Of a stretch of DNA of 64,000 nt, positions 34,440-46,034 are shown piece after piece. Origin of the DNA: Linnemannia schmuckeri (lineage: Eukaryota > Mortierellomycota > Mortierellomycetes > Mortierellales > Mortierellaceae). The first letter of the stretch is position 1. The number at the start of each line of letters is the position of its first letter. The notes below the pieces were generated by a model. That model was given only the letters and a program-made list of their open reading frames with translations. It did not search any database and had not been told where the DNA came from. The stretch lies in contig JANATG010000007.1 of NCBI GenBank assembly GCA_029449235.1, positions 1,488,001 to 1,552,000 on the forward strand, given 5' to 3'. The position numbers and the translations under genes were made by a program.

Positions 34440-36936
34440 TTAGAACTTGTTGTTGAAGTACTCGGAGTGGTCGGGGTACTGGTCATAGGGACGTTGGGCC
34501 TGCTGGGCACGGGTAGAGGGTGACTGAGCAGTGTAGCCTCCTGCAGCATTGGCGCCCTGCTCGCTACGAGACTGTGACCGGTTACGACGGCTCTGCGAAG
34601 GCGAACGACCACCCAACTTGGCGGCCTCACCCCTGGGCGACGAAGCAGCCGTCAAGGTAGGTGAGCCATAGAAATCATCCTGCTGCGGCTGATTGTTGTT
34701 GTTGTTCGAACGCTGACTGTTGTTGTTGTTGGAGGTCTGGTATTGCTGGTGGTGGAAAGGCAAAGGCTGGTCGGGGTAGACGCTCTCGAATCCGCTCATC
34801 AGCTGACGCTGCTGCTCCTCGACGTACCGCTTGCGTTCTGCGACGCTGCCGGGCTCGTAGCGGTGGCCACTGGTATCTGTCAGCTCGTACTCGATCACGG
34901 CAGGTTCACCGTCATATCCGCCAGCGGAGCGATCGTTGTACTTGTTGTTATAGCCGTTGTTGTCATCGTAGGGGCGCACATGCTTAAGGTCCTGAACAGA
35001 GTTATCGTCAATATAGGCTGGGGCAGGTTGGCGGATTGTAAACGACCGTCCAAGTTTAGACTTGTCGCCACCTTCCTCCAAGTGCAAGCTGCTTCGTCCT
35101 GCGCTACCAATCTGTCCCGAGGCCGAGGCCGAATGCTTTGAGTAAGGACCCGAGGCAACACTTCCGTTGTTGTGGCGATGGGCCTGACGCTTACGGTAAA
35201 AGATGAATCCTGCGACCAAGAGTAAGACGGCGGCGATTCCTCCAACAGCGCCACCAATCACGCCTCCTTTACCGGATTTGCCTTCTTCGCCGCCGCTGGG
35301 GTCGTTGCCGGGGTGTTGGAAGTTGGGGTTGTTGGGGTTGTTGCTAATACCTAATGGAGAGATCACGAGCGTGTCAGTTCATTGTAGGTTGTTGTTAGTT
35401 GACGGAGGCTATGTTTTCACGCGAGTCTTCTATCAGGTCAAGCGAACGATTCAAGTGCGTTTTGTTCTTTTTCATACCAGTGTCCTTGATGGGACTCTCC
35501 TTTGCGACAACGGCGTCTGAGCGAGCGGTAGCGGCGGTCCAAGTGTTGGCGAGGGTGTCGAAGAGCGAGAAGGTGTCCACCGCAGATTCTGGGCCTGCAC
35601 CAGCTTGACCTGCAAGGAACAAAGCGATAATAAAAATAGAACAGCTGTGTCAGGAATGGATTCTGTCCGTGTGGTTCACTTTTAAAGTAATACCTAAACA
35701 CAATAAGCAGAAAACTTTAACGACCACAAGAGACAACGAAAAGTTACCGAAGATGTGCAAGATGGAGCTGTCGTTCAAGAGGACAGAGGCATGGAAAGCA
35801 CGAGGCTCAGCGGTGGGGACGTTGATCTTCTTCCAGGTCCAAGTAGTGCCGGCGGTGTTGAGGAGGTAGATATCGTTGAGGGGTACTGCTCCGATCGCGG
35901 TCTGGCCACCATAGATGTAGATGTTTCCGTTCTCGTCCTCGACAGCAGAATGTCCGAATCGAGCAGAGACGGCATCTCCTGTGATGGGTCTATCGTCATT
36001 GGTTGTTTTTTATTTGTGTAAAGAGAAAAAAAAAGAATAAAAAGAAAAGGCGCAAGGTTAAATTAGACTGTTACCGTGCGTCGGAAGACGTTTAACGAGA
36101 TCAAAAAACAAAAACAAAAGGTAAGCAAACACAAACAAAAGCAAAAGGCAGTAAACCATGAAGGCGCTCGTGACAAATTTTCAAAAAACCACAAAAAAGC
36201 AAAATGTGAGCTTTTACCTAGTACTCCAACTGTTACCAGTAAAAGTGGAGGCGACGTTCATGGCAACAGCAGTTCCAGCCGCGACCTGACCACCTAGGAT
36301 AACCATAGTCTTGATAGACTCGACCCAGGTGGCCGTATGGTAACGCGTGGCGATAGGCATGGGCGTACCTGAACGCCATTTCAATCCAGAAGCTAAGGTC
36401 AACATGTTCATTTCATTCGAGAAGCCACCTGCATCTCCTGTTTCGGATGTGAGCGAACCTCCAATGTAGTAAGCCATGGCCGTAGTCTCTCCACCAATGG
36501 CGACCGCCATACCTCCTCTGGAGCTGACGGCAGGCACGGTCATGTCCATCTTGGTGCTGGTGTATTTGATAGGGTTGAAAATATCACAGGACATCTTGTG
36601 TGCGGTCGCGCCGGCAGCGTCGAATCCACCACAATTGATCATCAGTCCTTCAAGGGACTGAACGGAAGAATGGAAACCACGAGTGGAGAAGCCTGCCAGC
36701 TGTGTGATGTCGAGCAAGGTCGAGCCCTTGTAGGCACCGTTTTGACCAAGTCGGAGAGAGTAGGCGGCGTTGGAGGGGCGGCCGTCGGCGCCCAAACCTC
36801 CCTGAATAAAGACAGTACCGTCCAGCAGGGTAGCTGAATGGCCGGCGGTTGGCTTGGGATTCTGGGCGTTGACCAGCATCGATGAGGAAGAGGCACAGAC
36901 CGCAATGGCCATCATTATCGAGATGCTCGACTTCAT
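34440..36936 (-). CDS. Kelch-repeat (galactose-oxidase-like propeller) single-pass membrane protein
   Basis: Four exons (minus): 36936-36218, 35989-35748, 35609-35478 and 35350-34440, 667 residues with consistent phases. An N-terminal signal peptide (MKSSISIMMAIAVCASSS onward, ending near VNAQ) is followed by kelch-like blades, for example GHSATLLDGTVFIQGG, RYHTATWVESIKTMVILGG and RFGHSAVEDENGNIYIYGG. A Gly/Pro/Asn linker leads to one transmembrane helix (GGVIGGAVGGIAAVLLLVAG) with a basic stop-transfer FYRKR. The cytosolic tail of about 240 residues is Asn, Gln and Ser-rich and probably disordered. Proteins with this layout are common in Mortierella-type fungi and are presumed cell-surface receptors or adhesins; no ligand is known. 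A CT-rich sense leader precedes the start. Confidence 0.87.
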
Positions 36937-39026
36937 TATGGATATGTATAGGGACTGTTGGAGAAGGGAGGGTTGAATGGAGGAAATAGAAGAGGTTGAA
37001 AAATAAATAGTGAAGGGCGGTTTGAGTCGAATGTAGGTGTGCCGACGTGAATCGGAGGAATGAGTCGGATGAGAAGAGGTTTCAAGGAGCGAAGTTGCCG
37101 AGATGAAGAGAAAGAGAGGAAGGGGAAGAGGTAGCGAAAAGAAGGAGGGAAGAGAGGGAGTGAAGGAGGAGGAGAGGATGGAGGGAAGAAAAAGTAGTGG
37201 TATGAGGAGGGGATGTGAGTGAAAGGGGAAAAGAAAAAAAGACAAGAAACAAAAGAGAAGCAGGGGAAATGAAAAAAAGAGTGTTAGGCAATGGGGTCGT
37301 ACTAAATGACCGGATGAAACCCCGCAAAAAAAATAGGAAGGCAGCTGTGAGTTTACGACGGTACATTGGCTTCTGCCTGTTCTTTTTCTGTTCTCATTTT
37401 TTTTTCTCTTCACTGCCACAAGGACTGCAGCCTCATTAGACTTTATTCATTCCCGGCTAGGAAAATAAAAAAAAAAAAAAAAAAAAAAAAAACTTACGCA
37501 GACAAGAGAGACAGAAGAACATCCGAGTAAGCCAGCAGGTAAGCAAGCGAAGATGAGGACAGACCGAGCACCCCGAGCAAAAATTCAAGCAAGAGAAGAG
37601 AATTGAGAGCTTAACGATATCTGAGAGCAAACAACAACAACAACAACAACAACAGCAGTAATAACGACAAGAAGTGATAGGTATGGCAAATTTTCTCGTT
37701 GTAAATATTGTGCACACAAAATATATCTGCACGAAAGAAATCCCGGAACGTTGTCCTTTTTTTTTTGTCTGTCAAAAAACTAACGCTTGCCTTGCCACTC
37801 GAATTGATGTTTAAATTCAGGAACGAGAAGGTACCTGAGTAGATTATGGAACTTGATCAATCATCACCGAGACACTTTCACCCACCCCCGACTTGAAAAA
37901 AGTCTTTCAACGAAGGAAAAACAAACCTCAGCATGCGCGTCCCACTGTGGTTTCCCCTTATTCATCCGCATAAAAATGAGCTAGGATAAACAACCCACTT
38001 CATTGTAGTAGGACAAAGGCAAATTGCAAAAAAAATAAATAAGGATGGGCTGGTTTTCTCTTCTTTCCATGAGAGATTCACACACACGAGTGGAACTGCT
38101 TTGCGACAAAAAAGATTCCGCATTATGAAAGAGGACTAGACCTCTTTTTGGGCTCACAACATGTCCGTCCATGTATGTGAGCACTTTTTTTTTATTCTCA
38201 TTTTTTTTTCTCTGCCTTGCCTCTGCCTCTCTTATTTCACCACTTCTAATTCGGTGGTCTTTTTTCTTTTTGTCACCATATATATATAAACACGCCATTC
38301 ACGGTCGTTACACAACAGCCAAAAACAGAGGAAGACATGCGGTCCAGGAGCAACCAACATCTAATCTGTGTTCAAGAGTCACTTCTGCTTTATTACCCTT
38401 TCGTTTTATTTATCAGCTGCTAGGGTTTTTTGTTTTAATGTTCGTGATCATAAGATGAACTCTTTCCGACATATATGCATTGTCATGCAAGTTGTGAATA
38501 GAACCTGAGAGCCTTCAAGTCCCTCACAGCCACAGCTGCATGCACACACAAGGGTTGTTTTTTTCAGGGTCGTCTTTAGTATCTTGTGCGCCTTCCAAAA
38601 AGTTTTCCACCGTAAGACAATCATTCGTCTTGGACAGTATCTCCACATTGAACAAATATGCATGCACATCTAGTTTCTCATGAACGCGCATTATTTTTGC
38701 TGCAACTGGAGAACGAAGACAAAAAGGGCTGAAAGGACAGGCAGGCATAGCTTACTTTTGACTCATTGAAAATGACGATCTACATCAACGTCATATGAAA
38801 AGCCTGTCCGCCGACACGTCCTCAGGTTATAGGTTTTTGGAGCAATTGGAGTTGCAAAATAACTCTCTTCTCACACGCAGATGAAGGCGAAAAACAGAAG
38901 CTCTCAGCACAATCAACCTTCGTTTTAATTCAACGGAAAGTTACACGAAGAGAAACCTTTCGCACTAATCAATCCTGATATCTGTTCACTGCATTTATTC
39001 ACTTTGTCAACATGACTGATAGTACT
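36937..39026. other. 2.1-kb intergenic region with poly-A tract
   Basis: The part 36960-37260 is the CT-rich sense leader of the kelch gene (purine-rich on plus). A run of 26 A residues lies at 37467-37492, and a CAA repeat at about 37630-37653. The rest shows no gene, RNA or mobile element. Confidence 0.55.
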
Positions 39027-41216
39027 TTAACGACGCTTGACGACTTGAATCTAATAGCATCAACAAGAAAAGAAAAATGATTAATTAACAACTTTTTTTT
39101 GGGCCTCAACGTCCATGCCACATGAACCGAGAGGAACGACAAAGATGACCGATGATTATACGTACAACGTCCTCGTTATCCACTAGATGAGAGAGACCCA
39201 CACGCTGGGGGTTATGTTTTGCAGAACGACCCCAAACAAGCGCGTACTTGAATTCTGCAGCCAACGACCTGTGAATAGCGTGACACTATACACAGGAAAT
39301 GAAACGCAACAATAAGATGCAAAGTAAAACCATTAGTATAATCAAACAAGCAAGAACATAAACTGCTAGGTGCATGGTATCAACAGTGAGCCTGTTGAAA
39401 AGGTATACGTACCACATGCTCGATGGTCGATCCTGCACGGATGATCAAACCACCCTCGAAATCGGGGTACTCGCCTCTCTTCTTGGTATAAACGCGCAAC
39501 AGGTTCAAGTTCTTCCAGATAGTCTCCACCAAGTAATCCATATTCAGATCCATCTCACAACTCATAACGACTGTCTTGGGTGTACGGGCCAGCTCGTCAA
39601 TTTGCTCGATTGTAATTGAGTCAATCTTGTTGTAACACTATGCATCGAAAATGAACATGGAAGTGCGTCTTAGCATATCGCGCTTAAGTTTGCATGTATA
39701 TGTGGAGGCGTGGGATTCTGACGATTAAAGAGTTACGTACATAGATGGCCTGAATGTATTTGCGGTTGCCGAGAACGACATCAATGAACTCGTCGACAGT
39801 GATATCCTCACGGATCAAAACCTCGGCGTTGAAGATTTCTGTTTTGTATGGAACGAAGGATGGTAGCTCGAATTAGTATCGTTCCCATATATGCCTTTTC
39901 ATTATCAAACTCATGCTGGATTTCTGTCAAGGGGAACGTACTGTAGTCGTGAAGAATGTGGTAGACCATTTTTTCCGTCAATGTGGTGAGCTTGCATGTG
40001 GCGTTGAAACTGATTCCTCCTCCAGTCTTGATCTATTGTTGATGCGCGATAGTTCAAAGAAATGAGGTGTCGAGTACACCTTAGATCAGTGGAATGTATA
40101 ATGCAGTTACTACTTCCTTGACGAAAACACCTCCTTATGCTGCATGCTGCATGGTCCATTGTGCTTGTACGCTCCTCGTACCTTGAAATAGACGTTGGGT
40201 CGTTGCGTGTTCAGACGAATACCGACAGCTTCCAATTCAGCCTCCAGGAGCTCCTTCTGTGTGGCAGATTTGGTGGCGTCCAACATGATCATGATTAAAT
40301 CTGCAGTTCTGGCGACGGCAATAACCTATTTCACTCGGAGATAACGATCAAGGACAGATATTAAGTTGTGTAAATAGGTCAATAGTTCTATAATCTTGTT
40401 CAATATCCCATACACCAAGAAAGACTTCTGCTTATTTTACCTGACGACCACGTCCTTTGCCCTGGGCAGCTCCCTCGATAATACCGGGAAGATCCAAAAG
40501 TTGGATGTTGGCTCCGTTATACTCAATCTTTCCAGGAATACAGGTCAGGGTTGTGAACTCATAGGCGCATGCTTCCGAGTGGGTGTTGGTCAGTTTGTTG
40601 AGAAGGGTCGACTTTCCGACTGAGGGGAATCCAATGAGCGCTACTCGAGCGTCTCCTGATTTCATGACATCGAATCCTTCTCCCTATTGCAGTTGAAAGA
40701 TAAAGAATGGCAAGCAGTGAGTAAAGGTATCAATCGATACGCCAGGCAGTATTACATTTCGTTTGCAACAGAGTATGCTCAATATTTACCTTCACGGCAG
40801 ACTTGCCAGGATCCAAAAGCTGGACACGGTATTTGGCCAACTTGGCCTTCAACAGACCCAAATGGTACTCCGTAGCTATGCGTGCAGTTCAGTTGAGACA
40901 AATGGTGTATATCCCGTCAACTCACTTGTCGTAAGGAAAGGTTGCTTGCTGATTTTAACCATCTTCAAAAGAAAAACTGGTGCATTTCATTTCCTTCCTT
41001 GACCTTTTCTTACCCTTGTTCTTTTGAGTCTTCGAGATCTCCTTCTCAATATCGGCGATCTTTTCCAGAATTCCCTAAAGAAGGATCAATGAACCCAAAA
41101 GGATGGCGAAGACAAAGGGTATTCAGTCATGCTTGTTCCACTGTAGTGATAGTATTTCTTCTCCGGATCGTAGTCTCTCTGTCATGCTGCAATGCTGTGT
41201 CCTGACTTCTCACCAT
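39027..41216 (-). CDS. DRG1: DRG1/Rbg1-type developmentally regulated GTP-binding protein
   Basis: Ten exons (minus): 41216-41214, 41074-41014, 40875-40790, 40683-40441, 40325-40182, 40032-39942, 39838-39741, 39637-39413, 39285-39166 and 39050-39027; 364 residues (human DRG1 has 367). The N-terminus GILEKIADIEKEISKTQKNK is the DRG helix-turn-helix start. The GTPase motifs are GFPSVGKST (G1, 68-76), DLPG (G3, 114-117) and NKID (G4, 245-248). The C-terminal TGS domain ends FKYALVWG to EDVIQVVKRR. Known role: a translation GTPase that works with a DFRP partner (Tma46/DFRP1) on stalled ribosomes. Exon 1 contributes only the ATG, followed directly by a GTGAGA donor; this fits homologues but is unusual. 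It lies in tandem with EB1. Confidence 0.92.
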
Positions 41217-41541
41217 GATGACAGTGAAGTGTACTGATGTGAAAAGTGAATGAACCCTTTGGAGTTGCGTTGCGACTTTTTTCCTAGGTCAGGACGGACG
41301 AGCTTAAGGGGCTTCCAATAATTTGCTTTTCTATCACGCGAAAGCATGTTAAAAACGAAACAACCATCGCGCGTGGTTCAAAGCTTTAAACGCCAAGTTG
41401 AAGTCGATAAAAATGGCTTTTTATCGATGTTCTGTATAACGCTAACAAAAAAGCAAACGCGACTGTGTATAGAAACGACCTTGCAGAAATTTTAAGTGTA
41501 TTCTCTTTCTCTCTTCCTCTCTTTCATTCTTTGTTCCTTCT
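41217..41541. other. Spacer between the DRG1 start and the EB1 stop
   Basis: This is 325 nt containing the promoter of the minus-strand DRG1 gene and the 3' end of EB1. I see no recognisable motif. Confidence 0.5.
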
Positions 41542-43203
41542 TTAGAAGGTCTCGTCAGGGTATTCTTCGGCTTCCGCAGCATGCTCCTCGAGTGGGATCT
41601 CAAAACCCTCCTACAAAGACAAGAGAATAATATGTGGATAATGTAGGTCAGTATGTAAAGAATACTAGCGTAAAGTGCGAGTAAAGGAAAAGTAAACAAA
41701 GTAAAAAAAAAAAAAAAATCGAGATTGAGAGCACGTTGCATTCCACCTCCATCTAATTTACCTCTGTGCTGTAAAGGACAGCCTGAATCTCCTTCAGCAA
41801 GGGAATCTCAGCAGTGTCAGGGCTTCTCTCGGACTCCTGCTGGATTAAGACCTCGATATCTCTGAGCTTGCCAAAGTAAAAGTCGCGCTCCTTCTCAAGA
41901 GCAGCAACAGTGGTGCGCTCCTCCTGAAGCTCCTTCTGCAACGCCAAAACAACAGAGTGGTCAGGGCTTGGTCCACGGAGCGATCTGTTGGCAGCAGCCG
42001 AAAGATGGTCGGTCGAACCACGTCCAGACATAGAGCGATTGGCTAATGACATAACAATAAAACATGGCCAGGGTTAATCACCTTCGTAGATTTCGTCATC
42101 GCCAGTTATAATTGTAGGGGCGAGACTAATAAAACTAGACGTAAAAACTGACCTCCGTTGTTCATGGCTCTCCTGGCAGGTGAGCTGGTGGATCTGTTGG
42201 CAGCAGCCAAGGGTTCGTTGGCGGCACCGCGGCGAGCAGCGGCATCGTAGTGGTCGCCAGGGAAGTTGCGGTCCCAGAACTTCTTGATCCACTGCAAGAA
42301 CTCGAGGTTGTCCTGCATCTTGCACTTCATGAGGCGTTCAGTAGGGACAGCCTGTTTTCATAAAAAAATAATGAATTGTCAGAGGGACAGATAGAAAAAA
42401 ACTCTTCCGAGTAGATTGTTCTGCGGCTTTTGGAAAAGAACTCTTCTGCTGTTGGCCATCCTGTCAATGCTTCCTTCAAATCCCGCCAAGCTGACCCTAC
42501 CTTGTCGATCTTGCGGTTGGTGAAGCAGGTTTGGAGGACCTTGTAGTTGCCGAGGTATTCATACTCGTGCTTGGTAGCAAACTTGACACGCTGCATGGGG
42601 AGGTCACCTACACGTGAAAAAACAACAACAAATATATGGCGAGGTAAGATAAAAAGACACAATCTGGGCGATATCCTTGTCCACTCTATCTTGAAGCATC
42701 GTTGTACCATAGATGGAGTCCATAATCTGAGCATAGGCGGCACCTATTGTCAAAAAAACACCAAAATAAAGACGGGTTGCAGAGGAGTGTTAGCATATAC
42801 AGGTATGTGAGTTTGTTGTCTCCTTTTAGAGTGCTCTCTACACTCTCCTGAAAAAGAGACTCGGCGAGGGAATGGAGCTTCCCATGAGCGGTGCTTTGTT
42901 GTAAGAGCGAGATTCATGTGCACTCCCCATCTCGTTGTTCGTTGAGGATGCAGATTCGATCGTTCCTAGTTGCTCCTCGATTTGCAAGCCAGTGTGTTCC
43001 TCGTTCTCTTTAATGTAAAAAAAAAAAAAAAAAAAAAAGACTGGTGATGTTTCCCGCGAGGCAAGAGTAAAGATGCCGAGTGTGTGTGACTGAGAGGAAG
43101 TGTGACAAGGACGGGTACCTGTTCCCAGCTGCTCGACCTTGGTGTAGTTGAGCTGAAGCAGCTCGTTGACCCAGGCGATAAGTTCTCCTCTGCTCTCAGA
43201 CAT
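41542..43203 (-). CDS. BIM1: EB1-family microtubule plus-end tracking protein (Bim1/Mal3)
   Basis: Six exons (minus): 43203-43119, 42743-42708, 42607-42501, 42351-42153, 42042-41762 and 41610-41542, 258 residues. The N-terminal calponin-homology domain starts MSESRGELIAWVNELL and includes YTKVEQLGTGAAYAQIMDSI, RVKFATKHEYEYLGNYKVLQ and FLQWIKKFWDRNF. A Ser/Arg/Ala-rich linker follows (about 125-175). The EB homology coiled coil (ERTTVAALEKERDFYFGKLR) contains the conserved FYF tip that binds SxIP partners. The acidic tail ends EEYPDETF, resembling the EEY/F motif recognised by CAP-Gly proteins. It binds growing microtubule ends. The 36-nt second exon is supported by homology: IYG joins DLPMQRVKF. 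Confidence 0.93.
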
Positions 43204-43776
43204 GATGATGTTGGATTAGTTGTGTGGTTGGTGGTTGGCAGTGATGAAAAGAGACAACTTCTTGCGCTTTTCCCCCTGGTGACCGACTTTTGTGCCTTTT
43301 TCTGTCCTCCCAGCCAAAGATGGAAAGTCCCCTTAATCGACTCGGGAGCACCATCAAGCAACGCCATCAACAAAGAGCAACTGCTCATAATGCATCCATA
43401 GGTTTGAGTAATGATTTTTATTCGCGATGAATATTACAGAAGTAGTTTACAAAAAGCAATTGAGAAAAAAAGACACCATGGGGATAAACATGGAAGTAGC
43501 AAGGGAAACAGAACAAAAAGAACAAGGAATGAAATATTAAGCTTCCAAGAGGGCAACAAATCCTAAACGACCAAACTGCAAGTGGAGGTGGAAAGGGCAG
43601 AAGGTGAACGCAAAGAACAAAGAAAGGAGAGAAAAAAATTGTCAAGAAAAAAAGATACACCGGGAAGGAGTCATCAAGGTCCGCTATGAGTTCCGATCCT
43701 GCCGGGTCTGTCGCTCATATCCCGCAATGCTCTTCTCACTACGACAACGAGGGGGTCATGGCCATCAGTCGTTGAC
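43204..43776. other. Spacer between the EB1 start and the H1 stop
   Basis: About 570 nt, the promoter of the minus-strand EB1 gene plus the 3' flank of histone H1. No gene is seen. Confidence 0.5.
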
Positions 43777-45129
43777 TTAGGCCTTGGGAGCAGGGGCAGC
43801 AGCCTTCTTGGGTGCCTTGGGTGCCTTGGCCTTCTTCTCCTTGGGAGCAGCAGCCTTCTTCTCCTTGGGCTTCTTAGCCTCAGCAGCCTTCTTAACGGCC
43901 TTCTTGACAGCGGTGGCCTTCTTGGGGGCAGCCTTCTAAAAGGTTGAAAAGACATCGATCGGTGTGAGTGACCTGAATGTGCACGCAAATACAAGAAAAA
44001 AAAGGACATCAAATTTACTTTCAATAGTGCACCAACATATCGAAATGGACCGTCAGTTGACGATGCTTACCTTGGTGGCATCCTTCTTGGTGGCATCCTT
44101 CTTGGCAGCGGGCTTCTTGGGGGCAGCCTTCTTGGCAGCGGGTTTCTTGGCCTTCTTCTCCTTGGGCTCCTTCTTCTCCTTGACCACCTTTTTCTTGGGT
44201 TCCTTCTTGGCGAGCTTGACGGGACCAGACTGACCCTTGGGCTGGGTGAAGTCGCCAGCCTCGACACCGCGCTTGATGGCAGCGTTGAAGTGTTGATCCG
44301 AGTTTTCGCCAACCTTGTAGTTGCCGAGAATGTACTTCTTCAAGGCCTGGCGGGAGGAGCCGTTGCGCTCCTTGAGGTGGACGAGGGCGGCAATGATCAT
44401 TTCCTAGAGACACAGAGAAACCGCCATTGGGCGAGGCAGAAAGACGCGATTGTTAGCATGGCTGTCTCATATCAGATAGAAGGAGGTGGGTATTAGAAGG
44501 CGAGTTCGAGGTTTGAATACTCGGGTTTCCTCATGGCATGATCCCATGCTCAATAAAAAATATCGAACCCAAGTCAGATTTTTTTTTGTTATGCGTATGG
44601 TTACGGAGTCCAGGGAAATAAAAAAACGTCTTCCGTCCGAATGCGAATGCCAGTAAGGCGATATCGACAGCGATGGCACTTTTGTGGCCAGCTCTTGGAG
44701 CCTGTGGGTGCCATCCTTCTCTCGAGTCGATAAGAGACCCTTTGTGGTATGTCTTTTTGTCAACTTTGGGTATACTGCTGTTTTTTGTCTCCTTGGTCCT
44801 GAGCCAACTTTTTTTTTGAAAAAAAAAAATTGTAGGCATGACCCTCCCGCTTTTTTTTGATGCGTATCAACAGGATAAAAAAAGAGGGGGTATCCTCAGG
44901 GCGATGATGGTATCGAGAAGCGTCAGGTCAGGACGAGTCGAGCTAGGTTGAGCCAAGGTGTGGTTCGGTATGGTACCTTGTAGGTAGGGTGCTCGGATTC
45001 CTTCTTGGTGCCAGGAGCGGCCTTGGCCTTTTTGACAGGAGCAGCCTTGACGGGGGCAGCAACGGCGGGGGCAGCAGCAGCGGTGGCAGCGGCGTCAGCG
45101 TCGGCCTTCTTGGTACGAGCGGTAGTCAT
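43777..45129 (-). CDS. HHO1: Linker histone H1
   Basis: Three exons (minus): 45129-44977, 44403-44071 and 43935-43777, 214 residues. An Ala/Lys/Pro-rich tail (1-45) precedes a single winged-helix H15 domain from SEHPTYKEMIIAALVHLKER to VEAGDFTQPKGQSGPVKLAK. The rest is a Lys/Ala/Pro-rich C-terminal tail with many AAKK, APKK and EKK units. Known role: binds the nucleosome dyad and linker DNA and compacts chromatin. Unlike animal H1 genes it has introns, one splitting the H15 domain start. The first intron is 573 nt, long for this locus. It is divergent from ITC1, another chromatin gene, 905 nt away. Confidence 0.95.
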
Positions 45130-46034
45130 TTTTGTAGTTGTAGGGTGAGGTGGGTGGGTGAGCGAGTGGGAGTGAGTGAGTGTGGAAGGGAAGTGAATGA
45201 TGAGAAAAAAAAGAAAGGAAGAAAGGGAAAAATGAAAACAGCGATGAGTGTGGTCCTTTAGAGCGCAAAAAATAATAAAAAAAATGGGAGCGCGCTCCTG
45301 CTGGCTGCACCAATCGACGATTTTTTTTTAAAAAATCAGAAAATCGCTTTTTGACTTTTTCACACATTTTTTTGACGCGAGGGGATCGCGCACTTATGAT
45401 CGCAAATGCTGCATTGTCCGTAGGAACGCCAGTCACCGAGAGGAAACCCGCTCTCTTGTCTCTGTGCTTAATATACATACACACATATGCACATCCACAC
45501 ACTCGATATGTTGTCGCTTCAAGTGAGAGGAAAAAGAGTCTTTCTGTCCAAATGGCCCAATGGTACAAACGCTCTTCAGCAGGACTGGAACTTACCGTAA
45601 ATGAACTAGTCATTGGATAGCAAAGTTGAGCACAATACAACTCAAACAGCGTCGAGACCCTTGAGAGTGACTCGCCACGGGCGGAGGACTGCAAACACGA
45701 CGACAGGCCTCAAGGAGGGGAGCTAGAGGGAGGGCTTTCAAGTCGGCGACCTTCTTTTTTTTTGTTATTTGTTTTTCTGCGCTCTCTTCTTCTTCTTCCT
45801 TCTCTTTTTCACTCCACCTTCTTCTTCTTCTCCCATTCAGATCAACAGGACACACATTCAGGACAAAGGGCAAAGACAGGAGACACAACACTCCCTCCAA
45901 TTGCATTTCGCCGCTTTCTCTTCCCTTCTGATCCCAACCACCACTCGTTGCTGATCACCCGCTGCGAACCTTCTTCGATCGACAATCAGACCGCACCCTT
46001 TCATCTCAACCAGGCAGACTCACAACACAGCACG
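45130..46034. promoter_or_regulatory. Divergent promoter region of histone H1 and ITC1
   Basis: The two start codons on opposite strands are 905 nt apart. The sense leader of ITC1 (about 45750-45840) is CT-rich. No histone-type octamer or TATA element is convincing. Short frames here have no support. Confidence 0.5.
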
